Source of the DNA: Saccharofermentans sp.
Lineage (GTDB): Bacteria; Bacillota; Clostridia; Saccharofermentanales; Saccharofermentanaceae
DNA length: 64,000 bases
Assembly (NCBI GenBank): GCA_024403715.1
Contig: JAKSRJ010000001.1
Span: forward strand, 62,001-126,000
Direction of reading: 5' to 3'
In this document: positions 1 through 8,514 of the stretch, in pieces
How positions within the stretch are numbered: the first letter of the stretch is position 1
Layout: each line of letters begins with the position of its first letter
Notes under the pieces: generated by a model
The model's input: the letters and a program-made list of their open reading frames with translations, nothing else
What the model was told of the DNA's origin: nothing
Databases searched by the model: none
Program-made: the position numbers and the translations under genes

Positions 1-1
1 T

Positions 2-382
2 GAACTTAAACTCGACGTATTACAAGATATTTCCAACTATCTAAATATTAATGGTGGCACTATTACTGAAATATCAAACAATGAATATGTGGCTACAATT
101 AAAACCAATGATACCTGTAAAGTAATGATGCTACTTCCATACCAGGATTATATGGAAGTTACTGTTAATGGTAATAGTGTTGAAGTAATAGACTTTGAGG
201 GTGTGTTTCCAGTTATTAATGTTGATTCCGGTTTGAATGAGATACATATAAAATACAAAGCACCACACATGGGTATGGGCATCGCTTCTACCATCATAGG
301 AGTTCTGCTTATCGCAGTTGTTATTGTTATTGATAAGAAATGTGATATTATTCAAACGTTAATTCTTAAGAAAAGAGCCTAA
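2..382 (+). CDS. YfhO-type membrane protein, C-terminal part (5' end outside window)
   Basis: The reading frame is open from base 2 to the TAA at 380-382, so the start lies left of the window. About 126 residues are visible. They hold a beta-rich segment (LLPYQDYMEVTVNGNSVEV, then a Gly-containing turn and an IHIKYKAP strand) followed by one membrane helix (ASTIIGVLLIAVVIVI) and a short basic tail. This is how YfhO-family (DUF6056/GT-C-like) proteins end, and it resembles the tail of the full-length YfhO-type protein two genes downstream (1658-3784). A GTG at 89 could be read as a start but has no ribosome site and would cut the domain. Four bases separate it from the decarboxylase gene, so it is probably co-transcribed. 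Family members are thought to glycosylate envelope polymers (for example lipoteichoic acid). That role is inferred here. Confidence 0.75.
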   Translation, partial: ELKLDVLQDISNYLNINGGTITEISNNEYVATIKTNDTCKVMMLLPYQDYMEVTVNGNSVEVIDFEGVFPVINVDSGLNEIHIKYKAPHMGMGIASTIIGVLLIAVVIVIDKKCDIIQTLILKKRA

Positions 383-386
383 AGCA

Positions 387-1658
387 ATGGAAAAGAAGCC
401 TTTCGTAACAAAAGAACAGATTGAAGAAATCGTTAAGACATATCCAACTCCATTCCATATTTATGATGAAGCTGGTATTCGTAAGAACTGTGAGGATGTA
501 AAGAAAGCATTCGCATGGAATAAGGGCTTCAGAGAGTATTTCGCTGTAAAGGCTACACCAAACCCATTCCTAATGGAGATTTTGAAGGATTACGATATGG
601 GCTTTGATTGCTCCAGTGAAGCTGAGCTCGAGCTTTCCCGTGCAGTAGGTGCAGATGGAATGCACATTATGTTCTCATCTAACGATACTCCAGCTTGTGA
701 GTACAAGTTAGCTTATGATTTAGGCGCAATAATTAACCTTGATGATATTACGCACATTGAGTTCTTAGATTCTATTATTGGTGACAAGTATCCAGAGATT
801 ATGTCCTGTCGTTTTAACCCAGGTGGCGTAATCAAGATGAGCAACGGCATCATGGATAATCCTGGTGACGCTAAGTATGGTATGACAGAGGAGCAGATTT
901 TTAAGGCATACGCTATGCTTAAGGAAAGAGGCGTAAAGAAGTTTGGTATCCATGCTTTTATCGCTAGTAACACTGTAACTAATGAGTATTATCCAATGCT
1001 TGCAGGTCAGCTCTTCGAACTTATCTCAAGAATCAGCAAGGAAGTTGGTGTAGAGTTTGCATTTGTTAACTTGTCTGGTGGTGTAGGTATTGCATATAGA
1101 CCAGAGCAGACTCCAAATGACATTATTGCTATCGGTGATGGTGTTCGTCAGAAGTATGAAGAGATTTTGGTTCCAAATGGTATGGGTGATGTTGCTATCT
1201 ATACTGAGATGGGACGCTTTATGATGGCTCCTTATGGAGCTCTTGTTACTAAGGCAATTCATGAGAAGCACACATACAAGGAATACATCGGAGTTGATGC
1301 TTGTGCAGCTAACCTTATGAGACCTGCTATGTATGGCGCTTATCACCACATTACTGTACTTGGCAAAGAAGATGCAGCTTGCGATCATAAGTATGATGTA
1401 ACAGGTAGTCTTTGTGAGAATAACGATAAGTTCGCTATCGACAGAATGCTTCCTGCAATCGATAAGGGTGATTACCTTGTAATTCACGATACAGGTGCGC
1501 ATGGCTCTGCTATGGGTTACAACTATAACGGAAGACTTTGGTCTGCAGAACTTTTGCTTAAGGAAGATGGTTCTGTTCAGCTTATTAGAAGAGCAGAGAC
1601 TTTAAAGGATTATTTTGCGACACTAGATTTTTCAAAGTTTAGTAGTGATTTGCTTTAA
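387..1658 (+). CDS. lysA: diaminopimelate decarboxylase-like PLP enzyme
   Basis: A 423-residue fold-type III PLP decarboxylase. Lysine 55 in YFAVKATPNP is the expected Schiff-base residue. CAANLMRPAMYGAYH and TGSLCENNDKFA match the late LysA motifs (phosphate and second-subunit Cys-Glu site). LysA decarboxylates meso-diaminopimelate to lysine in the cytoplasm. Two motifs deviate: GIHAFIASN replaces the usual H-x-H-I-G-S, and DTGAHG replaces D-A-G-A-Y-G, so it belongs to a divergent subgroup and a related substrate cannot be excluded. The gene starts 4 bp after the YfhO-type fragment. Its TAA shares a base with the next ATG (TAATG at 1656-1660), implying translational coupling between two membrane glycosylation-type genes, an odd place for a lysine gene. 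The family call is firm, the substrate probable. Confidence 0.85.
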   Translation: MEKKPFVTKEQIEEIVKTYPTPFHIYDEAGIRKNCEDVKKAFAWNKGFREYFAVKATPNPFLMEILKDYDMGFDCSSEAELELSRAVGADGMHIMFSSNDTPACEYKLAYDLGAIINLDDITHIEFLDSIIGDKYPEIMSCRFNPGGVIKMSNGIMDNPGDAKYGMTEEQIFKAYAMLKERGVKKFGIHAFIASNTVTNEYYPMLAGQLFELISRISKEVGVEFAFVNLSGGVGIAYRPEQTPNDIIAIGDGVRQKYEEILVPNGMGDVAIYTEMGRFMMAPYGALVTKAIHEKHTYKEYIGVDACAANLMRPAMYGAYHHITVLGKEDAACDHKYDVTGSLCENNDKFAIDRMLPAIDKGDYLVIHDTGAHGSAMGYNYNGRLWSAELLLKEDGSVQLIRRAETLKDYFATLDFSKFSSDLL

Positions 1659-3784
1659 TGGTAGTTTTTTTTCGTAAACACAGATTATTTTGCGAGCTGA
1701 CGATTCTGATATTGGTATGCACTCTTATGCTTACTGTAATGGAGATTCGTCAGCCGTATTTTTTCTTACAAGACGACAATGCTGATTCTTATATTTGTCA
1801 GTATGTTTATTCAATAGAATCTGTAATTAAAGGTGAGTTTCCACTTTATAATTTCAGGCAGTTTGCAGGTATTGATTTTCTAGGTAAGGGCCAAACCGGT
1901 CAGCTTAATCTGCTTGTTTATATAGGAGGAGCATTAAGTTATCTCTTTTTAGGACATCTGTTTGGCACTGTTGACTTTGTTGCTGCTTTGTATTTAATCT
2001 TAGGTGCGATAGGTTTTTACTTATTATTAAATAAAATGAAGCTTTCATCAGTTGCTTCATTAATGGGAGCTTTAACCTGGAGCTTTAATTCTTTTTCTAT
2101 ATATTGTGGTAGCAACTGGATTATTGCAATCATATTAACTGGTTGTTTCCCTTGGATGGTTGTTTCTTCTTTGTATATGATGAAGAATTACAAAGTTAAA
2201 TCAATAGCTCTATCAGCTATTGCGAAGACGTTTTTGGTATATGGAGGGCATCCTCAATACTTTATATATGCTGTAATATTCGATTATTTGTTTTCTATTT
2301 GTTTTATCCTGTTTAATGAAAAGAAGGTTAATAAACGAATAGAAAGTTTAAAGTTTACTCTGTTCTATTTTTTAAGCGGATTATTAACTGCATTGTGGAG
2401 TCTACCTCTTCTCGTTCCAATGTTTAATACTATGCGTTATTCATCAACGCGTTCACAAGCTTTGGTATTTGAAGATTTTATTGCCCATTTATATGGTGTC
2501 AGTGATTTTTTTCGTGCATTGTTCTATCCGTTATCCCAGCAAGATGCCGATAACGAAGGTGTTATATACGTTTTAAATGCCTTACATAAAAACATGTCTC
2601 ATATAGGCTATATTATGTTTGTTGCAGCTGTTTTAGGTATAGTCATAGTTATTACTAGACATAGAAGCAATGATGAACGTTCAAAAAAAGCAGTAGTCAG
2701 CATTTTAACTTGTTTGCCACCTCTTATAATATCGTTTCTTTGGGCTACTTCTATAATTTTCAATATCATTGTGTATTTTATCCCAGTATTAAATCGTTTT
2801 AGATATCCATTTAAGTTAATGCAATATGCTTTATTTTTTATTATCATGGTGGCATCTATTAGTTTGGATTATGCATTCTCTACAGTAAAAAAGGGCAAAG
2901 AGGCTATATTAAGAAGAGTAAAAGTACTCTTAGTTGTAGTTCAAATTGTTAATCTAGTTTTGATCTATATCATTCTTCCAGTTAGATTCTTTGGTATGTA
3001 TTCAACAAGCGAAAAGCCGTACCACGATGATTCTTTGGAGTTACTTTCGGGTAGCAGATATGTGTTTGTTGGAGATTCGTTTTCATTTTGGGATACAGAT
3101 TTAGGGAAAAGGGTAAGTCATGATGTAGTAGCTGGTTTGGGTTATAATTATGCAACTGTTTTAGGTTTAAATAGTATTACTGGTTACGATGTTTTACTTT
3201 CAGATGAGACATATTATAGTTTGCCTATAATTGTTGATGATTTGTTTGACGCTTCTGGGAATGTATTTCCGTATCAAAATCTAGTTGAGGATATGCGTTC
3301 GCACGGTGTTGCGTACTATGTATGTTTGTTGGACTGGAAGCAACCAATCGAAGAATTCTTATTCCCATATGGTATTACCCAATGCTACGAAGATGATGTA
3401 AAAGCTATTTTTTATGACCAATTTGCAGAGCCATTGGTTTTTGCTTCTGACGATTACTATAGTTATCCTCTATGTTTTGAAGAACATATTAACCATATCG
3501 AGATTGTGACTCCGGAGAGTTTTGAAGGAGGTATGGTAGTCGCAAATTATACTCATAATTCTAATTTTATCGCCACAGTCGATGGTGAGGAAGTGGATAT
3601 ATCAGATCCAGGGGATTTTTCCAAAATGATAATTGATAGTGTTACTCCGGGACAGCACAGGATATTATTAACGTATGTTGACAATACATTCAAATATTGT
3701 GTAATTATTTCTTTTGGTGTAACAGCTATTCTAACTGTGTCATATTTAGTTATGAGAAATTGTAAAAAACAGATAGTAGCATAA
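1658..3784 (+). CDS. YfhO-type polytopic membrane protein
   Basis: A 708-residue integral membrane protein. A first helix near residues 11-28 is followed by a long extracellular loop containing FLQDDNADSYICQYVYSI, the acidic loop expected of GT-C-like enzymes. About a dozen further helices follow to roughly residue 440. An extracellular region (around 450-680) comes next, then a final helix (YCVIISFGVTAILTVSYLVM) and a Lys-rich end. This is the YfhO layout (in Bacillus and Listeria linked to lipoteichoic acid glycosylation). The gene overlaps the lysA stop by one base and resembles the truncated gene at the left edge, so the locus carries two YfhO paralogues. The coding sequence looks more AT-rich by eye than the housekeeping genes downstream. 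Substrate and acceptor are unknown. Confidence 0.75.
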   Translation: MVVFFRKHRLFCELTILILVCTLMLTVMEIRQPYFFLQDDNADSYICQYVYSIESVIKGEFPLYNFRQFAGIDFLGKGQTGQLNLLVYIGGALSYLFLGHLFGTVDFVAALYLILGAIGFYLLLNKMKLSSVASLMGALTWSFNSFSIYCGSNWIIAIILTGCFPWMVVSSLYMMKNYKVKSIALSAIAKTFLVYGGHPQYFIYAVIFDYLFSICFILFNEKKVNKRIESLKFTLFYFLSGLLTALWSLPLLVPMFNTMRYSSTRSQALVFEDFIAHLYGVSDFFRALFYPLSQQDADNEGVIYVLNALHKNMSHIGYIMFVAAVLGIVIVITRHRSNDERSKKAVVSILTCLPPLIISFLWATSIIFNIIVYFIPVLNRFRYPFKLMQYALFFIIMVASISLDYAFSTVKKGKEAILRRVKVLLVVVQIVNLVLIYIILPVRFFGMYSTSEKPYHDDSLELLSGSRYVFVGDSFSFWDTDLGKRVSHDVVAGLGYNYATVLGLNSITGYDVLLSDETYYSLPIIVDDLFDASGNVFPYQNLVEDMRSHGVAYYVCLLDWKQPIEEFLFPYGITQCYEDDVKAIFYDQFAEPLVFASDDYYSYPLCFEEHINHIEIVTPESFEGGMVVANYTHNSNFIATVDGEEVDISDPGDFSKMIIDSVTPGQHRILLTYVDNTFKYCVIISFGVTAILTVSYLVMRNCKKQIVA

Positions 3785-3791
3785 GAGGTAC

Positions 3792-3820
3792 TTTACACTA
3801 GGGTTAGTGTGATTTATTCT
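3792..3820 (+). promoter_or_regulatory. predicted sigma-A promoter of potABCD
   Basis: TTTACA at 3792-3797 and TATTCT at 3815-3820 are separated by 17 bases (5/6 and 4/6 matches to consensus). A dyad ACACTA-GGGT-TAGTGT (3795-3810) overlaps the -35 element and spacer. It is the only promoter-like pair in the 85-base gap before potA. Confidence 0.5.
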
Positions 3821-3827
3821 GTGAAAT

Positions 3828-3851
3828 TATTAATACCACCAAGTATTAATA
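3828..3851. promoter_or_regulatory. 24-bp palindrome, probable operator of potABCD
   Basis: The arms TATTAATAC (3828-3836) and GTATTAATA (3843-3851) are perfect inverted repeats around a 6-base centre. The site lies just downstream of the predicted -10 and ends 4 bases before the GGAGG ribosome site, so it covers the likely transcription start. A bound repressor would block initiation. No regulator gene is adjacent, so the binding protein (possibly a polyamine-responsive XRE/cupin factor) is unknown. Confidence 0.5.
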
Positions 3852-3869
3852 TGTGGAGGTAAGCCAAAT

Positions 3870-5057
3870 ATGAGCGAGAACAAAGAAGCTAAAACTTACA
3901 ATCAGATTCTTCCTGATAGTACAGGTAAGGAGCATATCATTGAGATTAAAGGCTTGAATAAGTCGTACGATGATTTGCAGGTTTTGCATGACATTACTTT
4001 CTATATTAGAAATAATGAGTTCATTACTTTGCTTGGCCCATCTGGATGCGGTAAATCTACAACCTTAAGAATTATTGCTGGTTTTGAACAGGCTGATAAT
4101 GGTATTGTAAATTTTGAGGGTAAGGATCTTCTTAATATTCCTGCTCATAAGAGACATATTAATACAGTATTTCAGCGTTATGCGCTTTTCCCACACCTCA
4201 ATGTATTTGATAACGTAGCATTTGGTCTTCATCTACAAAGAGTTCCAGCTCAGGAAGTTAAAGAACGAGTATTGAAGGCGCTTCATACTGTAGGTCTTGA
4301 TGGATATGAGAAGAGATATATCGACCAGATTTCTGGTGGTCAGATGCAAAGAGTTGCTATCGCTAGAGCTATTATCATGCGTCCTAGAGTTCTTCTTCTA
4401 GATGAGCCTCTAGGTGCTTTGGACCTTAAGATGAGAAAAGAGATGCAAATTGAGCTCAAGCAGATGCAAAGAGAGCTTGGTATTACTTTCGTGTATGTAA
4501 CACATGACCAGGAAGAAGCTTTGACAATGTCTGACACAATTATCGTTATGAAGGATGGTGTTATCCAGCAGATTGGTACACCAATTGATATTTATAACGA
4601 GCCTAAGAATGCATATGTAGCAGACTTTATCGGTGAGTCCAATATTATTCCAGGATATATGGTTAAGGACTATGAGGTTACATTTGCAGGTAGATCATTT
4701 GAGTGCGTTGATAGACTCTTCCCTGAGATGAATGATGGTGCAGTTAATCCAGTTGACGTTGTTGTTCGACCTGAGGATATCTACGTTAAGGAAGAGGGCG
4801 ACAAGTATATCAATGGTACAGTAGAGAGTATCGTTTTTAAGGGCGTTCATTATGAGATTTTGGTGAGAGGTGATAATGATGTTCTATGGATGATTCAGGA
4901 TGTTGATCCTGTTCTAGTAGGACAGCGAGTAGGCCTTACATTTGATCCAGATGATATTCACATTATGAGAAAGTCACAGTTCTCACCAGATCCTAACTCT
5001 TATGGTGTAAACCTTGGTGATGAAGAAGATGTAGTAACAGAGGATAAGGAAGACTAA
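3870..5057 (+). CDS. potA: spermidine/putrescine ABC transporter, ATPase PotA
   Basis: A 395-residue ABC ATPase that energises polyamine uptake at the inner face of the membrane. Walker A is GPSGCGKS at 56-63, the signature ISGGQ is at 154-158, and Walker B LLLDEP has Asp178/Glu179. The switch His is in YVTHDQEEA. After the nucleotide-binding domain, a C-terminal TOBE-like region (about 275-370) is typical of PotA/MalK-type subunits. The ribosome site TGGAGGT lies 9 bases before the ATG. The TAA overlaps the potB ATG by one base. The order potA-potB-potC-potD and the PotD match identify the polyamine system rather than another importer of this family. Confidence 0.93.
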   Translation: MSENKEAKTYNQILPDSTGKEHIIEIKGLNKSYDDLQVLHDITFYIRNNEFITLLGPSGCGKSTTLRIIAGFEQADNGIVNFEGKDLLNIPAHKRHINTVFQRYALFPHLNVFDNVAFGLHLQRVPAQEVKERVLKALHTVGLDGYEKRYIDQISGGQMQRVAIARAIIMRPRVLLLDEPLGALDLKMRKEMQIELKQMQRELGITFVYVTHDQEEALTMSDTIIVMKDGVIQQIGTPIDIYNEPKNAYVADFIGESNIIPGYMVKDYEVTFAGRSFECVDRLFPEMNDGAVNPVDVVVRPEDIYVKEEGDKYINGTVESIVFKGVHYEILVRGDNDVLWMIQDVDPVLVGQRVGLTFDPDDIHIMRKSQFSPDPNSYGVNLGDEEDVVTEDKED

Positions 5058-6496
5058 TGAAGGATATTTCTAACAGAATTAAGGTAATGCCTATTCACGG
5101 ATTCGTGATGTGTTTTGCTGCAATATTCTCATTCATCTCAATCTTTATCCCTATGTTTGAGTTGTTTGTTCAGTATAAAAGTCAGCGTACATATTCACTT
5201 TTTACGATGATTCTTAATCCTAGAGTCTTCGTACAGTTAAGAGAGAGCTCTGTAAACTTAGATTTTAGAGGCTTTGGTGCCTTGATGTTTACGCTATCAA
5301 TTATTATCGCGGTAGCTGCATTAACATTGTCTTTGGGCTTTCAGCTTTACTCTAACAATTCCAAGACTAAGCGATGGGGCTGCTTTACAGTAATGCTTTT
5401 GTTTGCTGGAAGATTAGCACTTCATGCAATAACTCTTTCTAATTTCATTACAAAGGATCAGTTAATTGCTAATGGTCTTGATGAACAGAGATTACGTGTA
5501 GTTCAGTCTTTGTGGGGCACTATTCTTTGCATAGTATTGTTCTTGGGTATCGCGGCATCAGTTTATGGTGCACTCGGACTTCGCATGCATATGAAGCTTT
5601 TGTCTTATCCATACATGGCGTGGGTTGTGCTCTTTACAATTCTTCCATTACTTCTTATCGCGTTTCGAGCATTCTTTGCTAAGACTGCAGGTGGTTATGC
5701 ATTTAACCTCGATGGCTTCTCAAAGTTATTCGATCCAACCAAAACGGTAACAACTGAGTTTTACGGACAGTCTGTTACTATGCAGGAACACCTTTCTGTC
5801 TTTATAAGGAGTTTGGATTATGCTATATGGACAACTATCGGATGCTTAATTATTGGTTATCCTCTTGCATATATTTTGGCTAGACGTGCTCAGAGACTTC
5901 ACAAGGCATCATCTAAGCTTTTGCTTTTGTTTGTCCTTCCTACATGGATGAATACAATGCTTAGAACATATGCATGGAGAGCATTTTTTGGACAGACTGG
6001 TGTTCTTAATACAATGCTTATGAGTATTGGTTTATTAAATGACCCGATCATGTTCCTTAAAGATTCTTTGTTATCTGATATCATCACAAAGTTTGTATTG
6101 GTAAACGACTTCCTTCCATATCTTATTCTTCCTGTTTATTCTGTGTTGGTTAAGATAGATGAGTCTTTGTCACAGGCAGCTGCTGACCTTGGCGCTAATA
6201 GGGTGCAAACATTCTTAAAGGTTATTTTCCCATTATCTTTGCCTGGTGTTATCTCTGGAATACAGATGGTATTTATGCCATCTATGACGTTTTTTATGAT
6301 TCCAGATATCATCACAGAAGGATCAAAGACTACAATCGGTAATACAGTTCAGTCGTTTATTCTTAACGAGAATCCTGCATTGCAGCAGGCTGGTAACGTA
6401 TTATCACTTATTCTCCTTATCTTCGTTATCTTTACGATGGGCATTCTTCGTAATCAGGATAAGGAAGCTGCAGGTTCAGGAGGTATGGTTCTATGA
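5057..6496 (+). CDS. potB: spermidine/putrescine ABC permease PotB with N-terminal extension
   Basis: A 479-residue permease, about 190 residues longer than ordinary PotB (near 280-300). The C-terminal ~280 residues are a standard BPD_transp_1 domain: a first helix (WVVLFTILPLLLIAFRAFF), a long external loop, five more helices, and the EAA loop QAAADLGANRVQTFLKVIFP that docks on PotA. The extra N-terminal part holds about four helices (for example MCFAAIFSFISIFIPMFEL and LCIVLFLGIAASVYGAL). It has no motif I recognise and could be a fused small membrane protein. The gene overlaps potA by one base and potC by four. Core function is confident. The role of the extension is unknown. Confidence 0.88.
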   Translation: MKDISNRIKVMPIHGFVMCFAAIFSFISIFIPMFELFVQYKSQRTYSLFTMILNPRVFVQLRESSVNLDFRGFGALMFTLSIIIAVAALTLSLGFQLYSNNSKTKRWGCFTVMLLFAGRLALHAITLSNFITKDQLIANGLDEQRLRVVQSLWGTILCIVLFLGIAASVYGALGLRMHMKLLSYPYMAWVVLFTILPLLLIAFRAFFAKTAGGYAFNLDGFSKLFDPTKTVTTEFYGQSVTMQEHLSVFIRSLDYAIWTTIGCLIIGYPLAYILARRAQRLHKASSKLLLLFVLPTWMNTMLRTYAWRAFFGQTGVLNTMLMSIGLLNDPIMFLKDSLLSDIITKFVLVNDFLPYLILPVYSVLVKIDESLSQAAADLGANRVQTFLKVIFPLSLPGVISGIQMVFMPSMTFFMIPDIITEGSKTTIGNTVQSFILNENPALQQAGNVLSLILLIFVIFTMGILRNQDKEAAGSGGMVL

Positions 6497-7308
6497 TGAG
6501 ATTTCTCAAAAAGTTAGTTCCGGATATCTACATCGGACTTGTAATTCTATTCCTTTATCTGCCAATCGCTATTTTGATTATCTATTCATTTAATAGCGTT
6601 CCTAAGTCATTCTTGTGGGGTGGATTTACCTTCCAAAACTACACAAGCCTTTTCTCAGGTAGTGATGGTGGAGAACTTTTGGAAGCACTTCTTACTACGC
6701 TTAAGATTGCTTCTATTGCTTCAGTGGTATCTACAGTATTTGCTGTTATCTCTTGCCTTGGTATGGCATACCTTAGCAAGAAGTTTCAAAGCGTACTTAT
6801 GAATTTGACTTACATTCCTAATGTTATGCCAGAACTTGTTGTAGGTATCGCTTTTATGCTCTTGTTCTCATTCTTAGGAGTTCAGAAGGGACAGTTCACA
6901 CTCGTGTGCTCGCATATTGCTTTCTGTTTGCCTTTCGCGATATTGTCGATTGAACCTAAGATTAGACAGCTTGATAAGAACTTGTCGGAGGCTGCTATGG
7001 ACTTAGGTGCTACACAGTGGCAGACATTAAGACTTGTAATTATCCCTGAAATAATGCCCGGTATTCTATCTGCACTTTTGCTTGCATTTACTTTGTCTGT
7101 TGATGATTACCTCATCAGTAACTTCAACGTTAACTCCTCTGTACAGACACTTCCTATGAAGATATACTCCATGGCGAAGTTTGGAGTTAATCCTAAGATG
7201 AATGCCCTGACAACAATCCTTTTTGCAGCGGTGTTCTTGATGCTTATTTTGTCCAATATTTCTTCTTTGAAGGAAGCTAAGGAAAAGAATGGAGGAAAAA
7301 AGAAATGA
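6493..7308 (+). CDS. potC: spermidine/putrescine ABC permease PotC
   Basis: A 271-residue permease of normal PotC length with six predicted helices. The EAA loop EAAMDLGATQWQTLRLVIIP lies before the last two helices, and the DDYLISNF segment is characteristic of PotC. It pairs with PotB to form the membrane channel for polyamines. The ATG at 6493 overlaps the potB stop by four bases (ATGA), and its own stop overlaps potD, so the four subunits are translationally coupled. The C-terminus is Lys-rich (KEAKEKNGGKKK), as expected for a cytoplasmic end. Confidence 0.92.
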   Translation: MMRFLKKLVPDIYIGLVILFLYLPIAILIIYSFNSVPKSFLWGGFTFQNYTSLFSGSDGGELLEALLTTLKIASIASVVSTVFAVISCLGMAYLSKKFQSVLMNLTYIPNVMPELVVGIAFMLLFSFLGVQKGQFTLVCSHIAFCLPFAILSIEPKIRQLDKNLSEAAMDLGATQWQTLRLVIIPEIMPGILSALLLAFTLSVDDYLISNFNVNSSVQTLPMKIYSMAKFGVNPKMNALTTILFAAVFLMLILSNISSLKEAKEKNGGKKK

Positions 7309-8414
7309 AGAGTTTGAAGAAAGTTGTAAGCATTGCTTCTTCAGTTGCACTTCTCGCAGTATCCATGATGAGCGTTACTGGCTGTGATGACAGACAGGAA
7401 CTTATTATCTATAACTGGGGTGAGTATATCGCTGAAGATACAATCGCTAAGTTCGAGGCTGCATACCCACAGTATAAGGTTATCTACAGAACCTTCGAGA
7501 CAAACGAGACAATGTATCCTAACCTCGATAATACTTACGATGTAATTATTCCATCTGAGTACATGGTTTGTCGTCTCATTAACGAGGAGAGAATTCAGCC
7601 GCTTGATATGTCTTTGCTCCCTAATGTACAGCAGTATATGGACCCTATGTTCAATGATTTGCAGTATGCTCAGGATAAGAGTCTTTCTGATGAGGTTTTG
7701 GATTATGCTATCCCATATCTCTACTGCACAGTAGGCCTTGTATATGATGCTAATAGAATCGAAGTACCAGAGGGTACAACTGATCCAGAGGTTATTTGGG
7801 ATGTAGTTTTTAATTCTGAGAACGAAGGCGTAGTAGGCGTTTACGATTCAATGAGAGAGTCTATCGGTGTTGCTTTGAACTACCTCGGTTATTCCATTAA
7901 CACAATGGACGAGGATGAGCTTCAGGAGGCTTTGGATCTTCTCATCGCTCAGAAGGCTGATTTGAATCCAACATACGGTGTAGATAACCTTAAGGATAAG
8001 ATGGCTTCTGGCGAGCTTGCTGCTTCTATCGCTTGGTCTGGTGACCATATTGTTATGCTCGATAGATTAGAGGAGCTTGGTAACGAAGACATCGATTTAC
8101 AGTTTGTTCTTCCAGAGGGTTCTAACTATTCTGTAGATATGATGTGCGTTCCTACAAATGCTCAGAATTATGAGGGTGCGCATGCATTCATTAACTTTAT
8201 GTATGAACCAGATGTTGCTTTGGAGAACTGTGAGTATGTTGGCTACTCTACACCTAACATGGCAGCAAGAGATATGCTTGATCCTGAAGTAGCTAATAAT
8301 GTTTATTACTACCCAACAGCTGAGATTTTTGCAACACTTGAGGTTTACTACACATCTTCCGAGATTGAGGCTAGATACACTGAAATCTGGAACACTGTAA
8401 GAGCTTCTGCTTAA
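7305..8414 (+). CDS. potD: spermidine/putrescine-binding lipoprotein PotD
   Basis: A 369-residue extracellular substrate-binding lipoprotein. A Lys-rich n-region and hydrophobic stretch lead to the lipobox VTGC with lipidated Cys27. The mature start is followed by ELIIYNWGEYI, the hallmark of PotD-like polyamine-binding proteins, and by a two-lobed binding-protein fold. It delivers putrescine or spermidine to PotBC. The ATG lies inside the last codons of potC with GGAGG upstream (7291-7295). It is the last gene of the operon, and a strong hairpin terminator follows. Whether it prefers spermidine or putrescine cannot be read from the sequence with confidence. Confidence 0.92.
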   Translation: MKSLKKVVSIASSVALLAVSMMSVTGCDDRQELIIYNWGEYIAEDTIAKFEAAYPQYKVIYRTFETNETMYPNLDNTYDVIIPSEYMVCRLINEERIQPLDMSLLPNVQQYMDPMFNDLQYAQDKSLSDEVLDYAIPYLYCTVGLVYDANRIEVPEGTTDPEVIWDVVFNSENEGVVGVYDSMRESIGVALNYLGYSINTMDEDELQEALDLLIAQKADLNPTYGVDNLKDKMASGELAASIAWSGDHIVMLDRLEELGNEDIDLQFVLPEGSNYSVDMMCVPTNAQNYEGAHAFINFMYEPDVALENCEYVGYSTPNMAARDMLDPEVANNVYYYPTAEIFATLEVYYTSSEIEARYTEIWNTVRASA

Positions 8415-8453
8415 CTTCTAATTCTTGTTTTTTATATAAGCAGGGTATATCCT

Positions 8454-8492
8454 ATACGGGCGACTTTCTAATAAAAAGTCGCCCGTATTATT
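8454..8492 (+). terminator. intrinsic terminator after potD
   Basis: A perfect 14-bp inverted repeat (8454-8467 and 8475-8488; arm core ACGGGCGACTTT) with a 7-base loop and a short T-rich tail closes the pot operon. The next gene starts only 22 bases later, so proB may depend on partial read-through or on a promoter that overlaps the hairpin. Confidence 0.8.
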
Positions 8493-8514
8493 TGGAAAAT
8501 CTGGGGGTATTCTC

